Program-made: the position numbers and the translations under genes
Part shown: positions 1 through 5,025 of the stretch, piece after piece
Layout of the letters: every line of letters begins with the position of its first letter
How positions within the stretch are numbered: the first letter of the stretch is position 1
Notes under the pieces: model-generated
Seen by the model: only the letters and a program-made list of their open reading frames with translations
What the model was told of the DNA's origin: nothing
Databases searched by the model: none
Source of the DNA: Terriglobus sp.
Lineage (GTDB): Bacteria; Acidobacteriota; Terriglobia; Terriglobales; Acidobacteriaceae
Assembly: GCA_023265355.1 (NCBI GenBank)
Contig: JAHFTZ010000078.1
Coordinates: 3,282-8,306 of the forward strand
DNA: 5,025 bases
Reading direction: 5' to 3'

Positions 1-1
1 C

Positions 2-256
2 GACGTACGGGAGCCCTGGGAGATTGAGACGGCAGCCATCGCCGGAAAGCTGAACATTCCCATGGGCGATCTTCCCGCCCGGGCCAATAATGACCTAGAC
101 CCGGACGCGGAGATAGTCGTTCTGTGTCACCACGGCGCAAGATCGCTCAATGTCACGGCGTGGTTGCGGAATCAGGGTTTTGAGCGGACACAGTCCATGG
201 CGGGCGGCATCGAGGAGTGGTCGCGCGAGATCGATCCTGCCGTTCCGCGCTATTGA
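2..256 (+). CDS. Rhodanese-like domain protein (sulfurtransferase), 3' part only
   Basis: This is the C-terminal 84 residues of a reading frame that is already open at the left edge; its start lies outside the window. The visible part begins DVREPWE, the conserved strand and turn of the rhodanese fold. It then has the cysteine active-site loop CHHGARS (Cys at about residue 42 of the fragment) and ends with GGIEEW and a PAVPRY tail. In this family the loop cysteine carries a persulfide, and the enzyme moves sulfane sulfur from a donor such as thiosulfate to a thiophilic acceptor in the cytoplasm. Few residues appear to be missing, since single-domain members are about 100-120 residues long. 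The CxxGxRS loop fits an active sulfurtransferase rather than a Cys-less regulatory rhodanese. The physiological sulfur donor and acceptor cannot be told from sequence. The gene ends four bases before the stop of the convergent methyltransferase gene. Confidence 0.9.
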   Translation, partial: DVREPWEIETAAIAGKLNIPMGDLPARANNDLDPDAEIVVLCHHGARSLNVTAWLRNQGFERTQSMAGGIEEWSREIDPAVPRY

Positions 257-260
257 GTTT

Positions 261-1040
261 TTATTCCGCAATGGCGATGAAACGTAGACGGACGTAATCC
301 GCCGTCCATGCGCCGTCGCTATCGCGGAGAACATGGGCGAGCAGGTCAGTGACTTCTTGCAGGACGTCGCTTCTGTCCGTCGGAGAGAGCAGATCCAGGA
401 CACCGTTGCGGAACGTGGTGAGCCACGCCTCCATGCCGTTTGGCAGTGGCGTGGGCCGCGGGATGAGTTCCATTCTTTCGACACGGAAGCCAGCATCTGC
501 GAGCAGCGCTGCGTAGGACTTCGGCGAGGGGTAAAACGAGTCTGCCTGCTTTTCGGCGTCGACTCCGTAGCGCTTCAGGACAGATTGCAGCGCAACGCGG
601 ATGGAGGCAATGTTGCCGATCCCGCCCATCTCCGCGACGAAGCGTCCACCGGGAACCAGCGCACGGTGCACGCCCTGAAGCAGAGCGGGCTGTCCGGTTT
701 CATGGATCCAATGGAGCGCAGCGTTGGAAAAGACGGCATCGAAGGCGTCCTGAAAAGGGAGTTCTGTCGCCTTGCACTCCACTACATTCAGGCCCAGAGA
801 ATGGGAAGCCGCGAGCATTGCGGGAGAACTGTCCACGCCGGTCAGGATTGCGCCTGTGGCGGCGAGGCGTTGCGTCAGGACTCCATCGCCGCAACCGAGA
901 TCCAGGATGCGCTCGCCGGGGCGCGGATCAAGCCACTCCACGACACCGGAGGCCATATCTGCTACGAATCGACCGTTGGTGGCGTAGGCTGTCGCGTTCC
1001 ATGCCTGTCCTGTTTGCTTCTGCTGTGTCGTCTGCGTCAT
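261..1040 (-). CDS. Class I SAM-dependent methyltransferase, trans-aconitate 2-methyltransferase-like
   Basis: The predicted protein has 259 residues if translation starts at the ATG at 1040. It has a Rossmann-type methyltransferase core: motif I ILDLGCGDG (residues 45-53) binds S-adenosylmethionine, Asp70 ends strand beta-2 and should contact the ribose, and the FDAVFSNAALHWI stretch (100-112) is motif II/post-I. GGRFVAEMGG (131-140) follows as the next core strand. The SNAxxxW pattern, the C-terminal helical region with FYPSPKSYAALLADAGF, and the length all resemble Tam, which methylates trans-aconitate (E. coli Tam is about 252 residues). The substrate is not proven, because many generic small-molecule methyltransferases share this layout. 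No clear Shine-Dalgarno precedes the ATG. An in-frame TTG at 1076 would add 12 residues (RSILSGADNLT region) but also lacks a ribosome site and eats into the divergent promoter region, so I prefer 1040. It is transcribed away from the peptidase gene and ends tail to tail with the rhodanese gene. Confidence 0.87.
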   Translation of the reverse strand: MTQTTQQKQTGQAWNATAYATNGRFVADMASGVVEWLDPRPGERILDLGCGDGVLTQRLAATGAILTGVDSSPAMLAASHSLGLNVVECKATELPFQDAFDAVFSNAALHWIHETGQPALLQGVHRALVPGGRFVAEMGGIGNIASIRVALQSVLKRYGVDAEKQADSFYPSPKSYAALLADAGFRVERMELIPRPTPLPNGMEAWLTTFRNGVLDLLSPTDRSDVLQEVTDLLAHVLRDSDGAWTADYVRLRFIAIAE

Positions 1041-1108
1041 AGTCAGATTGTCTGCGCCTGACAGAATGGATCGCAACGAAGATTAGAAGTTTGCATGGGA
1101 CGGTAACG
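1041..1108. promoter_or_regulatory. Short divergent intergenic region, presumed to hold both promoters
   Basis: Only 68 bp separate the ATG of the - strand methyltransferase from the ATG of the + strand peptidase, so promoters for both genes should lie here or overlap the coding starts. I see no strong sigma-70-type -35/-10 pair on either strand. The best - strand -10-like hexamer is TAATCT (1080-1085) with a poor -35. The interval also holds a small imperfect dyad: GTCAG at 1042-1046 is the inverse of CTGAC at 1058-1062, and CAGA-ttg-TCTG lies at 1044-1054. The dyad could be an operator for either gene or chance. The assignment rests on gene orientation, not on a recognised motif. Confidence 0.35.
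1097..1100 (+). promoter_or_regulatory. Possible ribosome binding site of the M20 peptidase
   Basis: GGGA lies eight bases upstream of the ATG at 1109. It supports that start over the in-frame TTG at 1091, which has no purine-rich site at the proper distance. The match to the anti-Shine-Dalgarno sequence is only moderate. Confidence 0.4.
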
Positions 1109-2482
1109 ATGAGCAATAGCGGAGCACTGAAGTTTGCAGAGGAAAACGGCGCGCGATTTGTCGACGAGTTGAAGGCGTTGCTACGCATTCCGTCGATTTC
1201 GACGTCGCCCGAGAACAAGGACGATGTTCGCCGCGCGGCGGAGTTCGTTGCCGCCGAGCTGAAGCGGATCGGCATGGACAACGTGCGTCTCATCGAGACG
1301 AAAGGTCATCCGCTGGTCTATGCAGACCACCTCCACGCCGGTGAGAGGCCGACGGTGCTTTGCTATGGGCACTATGACGTGCAGCCGGCAGAGCCTTTGG
1401 AGGAGTGGATCTCTCCTCCCTTTGAACCCACGGAGCGCGATGGCAATCTTTACGCGCGAGGAGCGGTGGACGACAAGGGGCAGATGTGGATGCATGTGAA
1501 GGCGCTGGAGTCGCTTCTGACCACGAACGGAGGCGTGCTTCCTGTGAACGTCCGAGTGATTGTGGAAGGTGAGGAAGAGGTTGGAGGGGAGGGCATTGCC
1601 GCGTTCGTCAGGGAACACGGGGAGGAGCTTCGATCCGATGTCGCACTGGTCAGCGATACCGAGATGTTCGCGCCTGGCCTGCCCACGCTTTGTGTGGGTC
1701 TTCGCGGCATGATCTATACCGAGATCGAAGTACGAGGCGCGCGCACGGACCTGCACTCTGGCATGTACGGCGGCGCTGCGCCGAATCCCTTCTTTGCTCT
1801 GGCTCAGATCATCGCGCAGCTCAAAGATGCCGATGGCAGGACACTGATCCCTCACTTTACCGATGAACTGCAGGCTCCTACAGAAGATGAGCTCAAGGCC
1901 TGGAAGTCCCTTCCATTCGACGAAGAACACTATCGCCAGACGGAGGTGGGATCGAATGCTCTTACCGGCGAACCTGGATTCAGCGTTTTGGAGCGAACAT
2001 GGGCCCGGCCTACGTTGGAAGTACACGGCATGCCGGGTGGTTTTATCGGCGCGGGGGCGAAGACGGTCATACCTGCGAAGGCGGTCGCGAAGGTTTCGAT
2101 GCGGCTGGTTCCGGACATGACGCCGCAGAAGAGCTTCGAGCGCTTCAAAGAGTATGTGCTTTCGCTGACGCCCAAGGGGGTTACGGTTGAGGTCCGGCTG
2201 ATTCACTCGGGCGATCCCATCGTGATCAGTACGGAGAATCCGTATGTCCGCGCGGCAACGGATGCGATGCAGGCGGTCTTTGGCAAGGATACGGTGTTTG
2301 TGCGTTCGGGAGGTTCGATCCCGATCGTAGGCGACTTCGAGCGCCATCTTAAAATACCGACGCTCATGATGGGATTCGGCCTGCCGGATGACAATCTGCA
2401 CGCGCCGAATGAAAAGTTCCACCTCCAGAACTTCCACGACGGCATCCAGTCGATCATCCGGTTCTTCCAGAACGTGGCCTGA
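1109..2482 (+). CDS. M20-family metallopeptidase (dipeptidase, carnosinase/PepV-like)
   Basis: The 457-residue product is a full-length two-zinc peptidase of the M20 family, cytoplasmic with no signal peptide. All expected catalytic elements are present. GHYDVQP supplies metal ligand His88 and Asp90; ARGAVDDKG supplies the bridging Asp121. EGEEEVGG supplies the general base Glu156 and ligand Glu157, SDTEM supplies ligand Asp183, and LHAPNEK near the C-terminus supplies ligand His431. The inserted lid/dimerisation domain starts near residue 200 and has DLHSGMYGG (His216), the histidine that reaches the partner subunit's active site in carnosinase-type enzymes. Roles assigned by comparison with mammalian CNDP2. 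Such enzymes cleave dipeptides or short peptides from the N-terminus; the exact substrate cannot be read from sequence, and a related amidohydrolase activity is possible. The ATG at 1109 is preferred over TTG 1091 because of the GGGA upstream. It is the first gene of a + strand series, and its TGA overlaps the mobA start. Confidence 0.93.
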   Translation: MSNSGALKFAEENGARFVDELKALLRIPSISTSPENKDDVRRAAEFVAAELKRIGMDNVRLIETKGHPLVYADHLHAGERPTVLCYGHYDVQPAEPLEEWISPPFEPTERDGNLYARGAVDDKGQMWMHVKALESLLTTNGGVLPVNVRVIVEGEEEVGGEGIAAFVREHGEELRSDVALVSDTEMFAPGLPTLCVGLRGMIYTEIEVRGARTDLHSGMYGGAAPNPFFALAQIIAQLKDADGRTLIPHFTDELQAPTEDELKAWKSLPFDEEHYRQTEVGSNALTGEPGFSVLERTWARPTLEVHGMPGGFIGAGAKTVIPAKAVAKVSMRLVPDMTPQKSFERFKEYVLSLTPKGVTVEVRLIHSGDPIVISTENPYVRAATDAMQAVFGKDTVFVRSGGSIPIVGDFERHLKIPTLMMGFGLPDDNLHAPNEKFHLQNFHDGIQSIIRFFQNVA

Positions 2483-2484
2483 TG
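2480..2484 (+). other. TGATG stop/start overlap coupling the peptidase and mobA
   Basis: The TGA of the peptidase (2480-2482) shares one base with the ATG of mobA (2482-2484). No good Shine-Dalgarno sequence precedes this ATG, so mobA is probably translated by ribosomes that terminate on the peptidase and restart. The mobA start is fixed by the protein, because the nucleotide-binding motif begins only a few residues after this methionine. Confidence 0.75.
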
Positions 2485-3126
2485 GTTGGCGGATTCGTAC
2501 TGGCGGGCGGCGCAAGCTCACGCATGGGACAGGACAAGTCCGCGCTGAAATTGCATGGCCAGTCGTTGCTGGACATTGCCGTACAGAAGGTCCGCAATGT
2601 CTGTGAGGACGTTGCTGTTCTTTGCGGGCCCGATCCTGCCCGCGCTCAGGGTCTGGCAGAGGCCGTGATGGACTTGCATGCGGAATGTGGACCCGTGGGA
2701 GGAATCGAGGCGGCATTGGTTCATACAAAGTTCGATTGGAGTCTGTTTCTTCCGGTCGATACTCCTTTGGTACCTGAAGAGTTGTTGAGCGCATGGGTTC
2801 GGGAGTCCTGCCGGGAGGGAACCGTTGCTTCCGTCCTCACCATGGAGAGCAAATGGCATCCGCTTCCACTCCTGCTGCATAGAAGTGCGTTGCAATCGAT
2901 CCAGTCTTCGATCGCTACGGAGCGGTTCCGACTGAGAACTGCGCTGACCGATGCCGCTTCAGCAACCGGAATGCGGCTTGAAGAGAGGGAGGTTTCGACT
3001 TTGCTTGGCGGGAGTGTGGGGGCTGGCCAAGTTGCAGAATGGTTCGCCAACGCGAATACTCCCGAGGAGTTCCAATGTATGGAATCAGGCAAAGAGGCTG
3101 CTCGTCCTGCAAGGGCGACAAAATGA
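2482..3126 (+). CDS. mobA: Molybdenum cofactor guanylyltransferase MobA
   Basis: The 214-residue protein matches MobA, the cytoplasmic enzyme that transfers GMP from GTP to molybdopterin-bound molybdenum, giving the guanine dinucleotide cofactor used by DMSO reductase-family enzymes. The N-terminal signature LAGGASSRMGQDK (residues 7-19) is the GTP-binding loop, with Lys19 as the conserved lysine. GPVGGIEAAL (70-79) is the second conserved segment, and PVDTPLV (91-97) holds the metal-binding Asp93. ANTPEEF (191-197) is the usual closing N-x-N-T-P motif. About 17 residues follow it, a slightly longer, basic tail than the typical 190-200-residue enzyme. The related MocA (cytidylyltransferase) and glycosyl-1-phosphate nucleotidylyltransferases share the first motif, but the length and the NTPEE ending favour MobA. 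No other molybdopterin gene is visible in the window. It is translationally coupled to the upstream peptidase and followed after 28 bases by the ABC ATPase. Confidence 0.9.
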   Translation: MVGGFVLAGGASSRMGQDKSALKLHGQSLLDIAVQKVRNVCEDVAVLCGPDPARAQGLAEAVMDLHAECGPVGGIEAALVHTKFDWSLFLPVDTPLVPEELLSAWVRESCREGTVASVLTMESKWHPLPLLLHRSALQSIQSSIATERFRLRTALTDAASATGMRLEEREVSTLLGGSVGAGQVAEWFANANTPEEFQCMESGKEAARPARATK

Positions 3127-3154
3127 GGCAATCTGCATCCTATAGAGATAAGCC

Positions 3155-4177
3155 ATGAGTGAACCAAATGTTGACGTAGAAAAACGAGATGTAGACCAAC
3201 GGGCTCAAGTGGATACGCACACCCCTGCGGAAAGGCTGGCGGATATTTCTTTGGACCCTGAGCTTCGGTCCGATGATGAGGCAAGGGGAGTTCCCGACGC
3301 TGAGGCGTCCCTTACGTCGGATGTCTCGGAAGACGTCGCTCCAGCGGTCGAAGAATTTATGGCCGTCGCTGCCGAACAGAATGAGGCGGCAGCGGAGGAG
3401 ATTGCTGGCCAGGACAACAACGTCGAGGTGGCTCCCTATATTTCCTTCGAGGATGTCTCCAAGGCCTTTGGCGATTTGAAGGTATTGGAGAGCGTGAGCT
3501 TTTTTGTAAAGCCAGGCGAGACGCTTTGCATCCTGGGGCGTTCAGGTGTGGGCAAGTCCGTTTCGTTGCAGATGCTTATGGGCTTTCTTAAAGCAGACAG
3601 TGGAAGGATTCGCGTCGCTGGTGAAGACATCTGCGCCTTCAACGAGAAGCAGATGCAGGAGATCCGAAAGAAGGTCACCATGGTTTTTCAGAATGGCGCC
3701 TTATTTGACTCCATTACGGTGGGCGAAAACGTGGCGTTCCCTCTCCGGGAAAAAGGCGAGTTGGACGAAGAGCAGATGCGTCAGATCGTGAAGGGGCTGC
3801 TGGAAATGGTGGGAGTCGCGGGAATGGACGACCTTCTGCCCTCGGATCTGTCTACAGGGATGAAGCGTTCCGTGGCGATCGCGCGTGCGCTGGCCTCGCA
3901 ACCTGAGGCCGTACTTTACGACGAACCCACGACGATGGTGGATCCGTTGATGGCGCATCTGCTTGGAAACCTGATTATGCGTCTGAAAGATCAGCTTCAC
4001 CTTACGAGCATTGTCGTCACACACGATATGCGGCTTGCGGAGAAGCTGGCTGATCGAATCTTCTTTCTGCATGAAGGGAAAGCTGTCTTTTTCGGCACAA
4101 TGGAGGAGATGCGGAAGTCCGAGGACCCGATCGTGAAGGAGTTCCTGGCCTTGGATGATCTGGTACTTCCGGTTTGA
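3155..4177 (+). CDS. ABC transporter ATP-binding protein, MlaF/Ttg2A-like, with acidic N-terminal extension
   Basis: The 340-residue protein has a complete ABC ATPase domain starting near residue 96 (ISFEDVSKAFGDLKVLESVSF). Walker A is GRSGVGKS (128-135) and the Q-loop Gln is at 179 in FQNGALFDSITVGENVAF. The signature is LSTGM (232-236) instead of LSGGQ, followed by KRSVAIARAL. Walker B is VLYDEP with Glu257, and the switch is His290 in VTHD. FQNGALFDSLTV-type Q-loop sequence, a GM-type signature and a C-terminal DPIVKEFL segment are typical of MlaF/Ttg2A ATPases, which energise MlaE-type permeases moving phospholipid with MCE proteins at the inner membrane. The first 95 residues are not part of the domain. 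They are rich in Asp, Glu, Ala and Val (26 acidic, 6 basic by hand count) and look disordered. No permease or MCE gene adjoins it in the window, so the transported substrate is inferred from the ATPase alone. ATG 3155 is the first in-frame start; the purine run AGAGA at 3144-3148 is a weak ribosome site. Met69 would be an alternative shorter start. Confidence 0.88.
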   Translation: MSEPNVDVEKRDVDQRAQVDTHTPAERLADISLDPELRSDDEARGVPDAEASLTSDVSEDVAPAVEEFMAVAAEQNEAAAEEIAGQDNNVEVAPYISFEDVSKAFGDLKVLESVSFFVKPGETLCILGRSGVGKSVSLQMLMGFLKADSGRIRVAGEDICAFNEKQMQEIRKKVTMVFQNGALFDSITVGENVAFPLREKGELDEEQMRQIVKGLLEMVGVAGMDDLLPSDLSTGMKRSVAIARALASQPEAVLYDEPTTMVDPLMAHLLGNLIMRLKDQLHLTSIVVTHDMRLAEKLADRIFFLHEGKAVFFGTMEEMRKSEDPIVKEFLALDDLVLPV

Positions 4178-4190
4178 AAAGCGCAGGAAC

Positions 4191-4216
4191 CTTGAGGTAT
4201 CTCGGATACACTTGAG
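4191..4216. repeat. CTTGAG direct repeat around a 5-bp palindrome
   Basis: CTTGAG occurs at 4191-4196 and 4211-4216, 20 bases apart start to start, about two helical turns. Between them lies the inverted repeat GTATC/GATAC with a three-base spacer. The pattern is read directly from the sequence. Such an arrangement would suit a dimeric DNA-binding protein, but repeats this short arise often by chance and no known operator is recognised. Confidence 0.3.
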
Positions 4217-4360
4217 CCGTGGGAATGAAATCGCTGTCTTAACTTGCCTCTTATTGCAATTCTCTCCATGCCGGGTTTGATGAAAAGATTTCGATGCAGC
4301 GTCTGAATATGCGTTGCATCCCTCACTGAGTCCAAGGAAGAGCTTATCTCAGAATATGCC

Positions 4361-4365
4361 GAGGG
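4361..4365 (+). promoter_or_regulatory. Shine-Dalgarno site of the sugar-transferase gene
   Basis: GAGGG ends seven bases before the ATG at 4373, a good fit in sequence and spacing. It decides the start: the frame stays open upstream to a TGA at 4304-4306, but that stretch contains no ATG or GTG (only the TTG directly before the ATG). Confidence 0.65.
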
Positions 4366-4372
4366 TCGTTTG

Positions 4373-5025
4373 ATGTCTGGGGAGGGGCGTGCAGGTTCTG
4401 TGCAGCGCGCCAGGGGGCATGCCTCGGATGAAAACTGGAAGCTGTCGATCACGGGGATGGCGTGGGCAGCGCTGGATGCGTTGACGGCGCTTTTTGCCGC
4501 ATATCTTGCTCTGCGCTATCGGACATCCATCCTAAGAGAACACGCCGGACCGCTGGCCCTGGTCGTTGCGGGCGGAGTGCGTATGTTCGCGCTGTCGATG
4601 AGCTGGTTCGCTTTCTGTCTGGTTTTTTTCAGTCGTTCCTACGGTCTGTATGGTTCGATTGAAGGGCGAAGCGGCTTGCACGAGCAGCGTATGACGCTGC
4701 AGGCGTCCTTGGTCGCCGGTCTGCTTCTTTGCGGCACGCTTTTTCTGACGCGGAGTGAGATGCAGTCGCGGATGGTCATTGTATTGACGATCCTTCTTAC
4801 TACGGTCATTCTCTGCGTGCGCCGGGCCATCTGGCGCAGCATGGTCTATGCCCGCTACCGCGAAGGGATTGATACACGCAATATTCTGATTGTCGGTTCT
4901 GGAAGCGTGGCCAGTGCCTTGCGCAACCACCTTGAAGCGCGAAGGCATCTTGGTTACCGCTTTCGCGGCTTCATTGCCCTCAATGAAGAGGAGAACAACT
5001 CGGCCAATCCTGATGTGATTGGCGA
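4373..5025 (+). CDS. Polyprenyl-phosphate sugar-phosphotransferase (WbaP/WcaJ-like), N-terminal part
   Basis: The frame from ATG 4373 is open for 217 codons to the right edge, so the protein is truncated by the window. After a hydrophilic start (residues 1-22) it shows hydrophobic segments at about 26-48, 60-86, 109-126 and 133-150, each fitting a membrane helix. A soluble domain begins RNILIVGSGSVASAL (169-183) and continues RRHLGYRFRGFI (190-201). This nucleotide-binding-like domain after four or so membrane helices is the N-terminal plan of exopolysaccharide initiating transferases (CoA_binding_3 type), whose C-terminal Bac_transf catalytic domain would lie beyond the window. Such enzymes move a sugar-1-phosphate, often glucose or galactose, from UDP-sugar to undecaprenyl phosphate. 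Membrane-bound nucleotide-sugar dehydratases (WbpM/CapD-type) share this N-terminal architecture and cannot be excluded; the GYRFRGF phrase favours the transferase. The gene has its own ribosome site and a long upstream gap, so it likely starts a new unit, perhaps a polysaccharide locus. Confidence 0.78.
   Translation, partial: MSGEGRAGSVQRARGHASDENWKLSITGMAWAALDALTALFAAYLALRYRTSILREHAGPLALVVAGGVRMFALSMSWFAFCLVFFSRSYGLYGSIEGRSGLHEQRMTLQASLVAGLLLCGTLFLTRSEMQSRMVIVLTILLTTVILCVRRAIWRSMVYARYREGIDTRNILIVGSGSVASALRNHLEARRHLGYRFRGFIALNEEENNSANPDVIG

Larger units (their letters stand above)
4178..4372 (+). other. Intergenic region before the sugar-transferase gene
   Basis: This 195-bp gap is long compared with the junctions before it, so it probably separates two transcription units and should hold the promoter of the downstream gene. 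I see no strong -35/-10 pair. A direct repeat CTTGAG (4191-4196 and 4211-4216) flanks a perfect short inverted repeat GTATC-tcg-GATAC (4197-4209). This could be a small regulatory site, but the stem is only five pairs and has no T run, so it is not a convincing terminator. No open frame with a believable product fills the gap. Confidence 0.45.

Noticed and set aside
333..1061. A 242-codon + strand frame opposite the methyltransferase gene
   Set aside because: The opposite strand encodes a complete methyltransferase with all SAM-binding motifs; the + strand product is Arg/Cys-rich with no family resemblance.
1181..2794. A 537-codon open frame on the - strand, antisense to the peptidase and mobA genes
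   Set aside because: Its translation is rich in Arg, His and Pro with no recognisable motif, and it covers two genes whose catalytic motifs are complete on the + strand. Long antisense frames like this follow from the codon bias of G+C-rich genes.
3127..3154. Separate promoter between mobA and the ATPase gene (TATAGA at 3141)
   Set aside because: There is no acceptable -35 hexamer at the right distance, and the 28-bp gap suits a shared transcript better.
4162..4191. Imperfect hairpin over the ATPase stop codon as a terminator
   Set aside because: Only about six interrupted pairs with a large loop could form, part of it is inside the coding region, and no T run follows.
3997..4452. A 151-codon - strand frame covering the 4178-4372 gap
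   Set aside because: Much of it lies antisense to the ATPase C-terminus and to the start of the sugar-transferase gene, and its product has no recognisable domain or plausible composition.
4462..4662. A 66-codon frame starting with GTG inside the sugar-transferase region
   Set aside because: It is out of frame with the long open frame from 4373, which has a good ribosome site, membrane segments and a nucleotide-binding-like domain. The short frame is a shadow.

Overview
The window (roughly 55-60% G+C by eye) is a dense stretch of ordinary bacterial chromosome: six protein-coding genes and no RNA gene, mobile element, CRISPR array or phage signature that I could find. The protein sequences and gene mix would fit a soil acidobacterium (Terriglobia / Acidobacteriaceae). 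That is inferred from family resemblance only, since nothing in the window is strictly diagnostic of taxonomy.

Layout. (1) The left edge carries the 3' part of a small single-domain rhodanese (sulfurtransferase) gene on the + strand. (2) Four bases later, tail to tail on the - strand, lies a class I SAM-dependent methyltransferase resembling trans-aconitate 2-methyltransferase. (3) A short divergent intergenic region (1041-1108) separates it from a + strand series: an M20-family metallo-dipeptidase (1109-2482), a molybdenum cofactor guanylyltransferase mobA (2482-3126, start overlapping the peptidase stop by one base), and an MlaF/Ttg2A-like ABC-transporter ATPase with an unusual acidic N-terminal extension of about 95 residues (3155-4177). 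These three are tightly packed and probably co-transcribed. (4) After a 195-bp gap, a further + strand gene starts at 4373 and runs off the right edge. It encodes the membrane-anchored N-terminal part of a polyprenyl-phosphate sugar-phosphotransferase (exopolysaccharide or O-antigen initiating enzyme).

How they work together. The genes do not form an obvious single pathway. The peptidase, MobA and the ABC ATPase are housekeeping-type functions sharing a transcript (dipeptide turnover, Mo-bis-MGD cofactor maturation, and probably energising inner-membrane lipid transport). The last gene may open a surface-polysaccharide locus continuing beyond the window. The most distinctive local features are the acidic N-terminal extension and the LSTGM variant signature of the ABC ATPase, which has no permease or MCE partner visible in the window. 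I saw no convincing evidence of a previously undescribed system.
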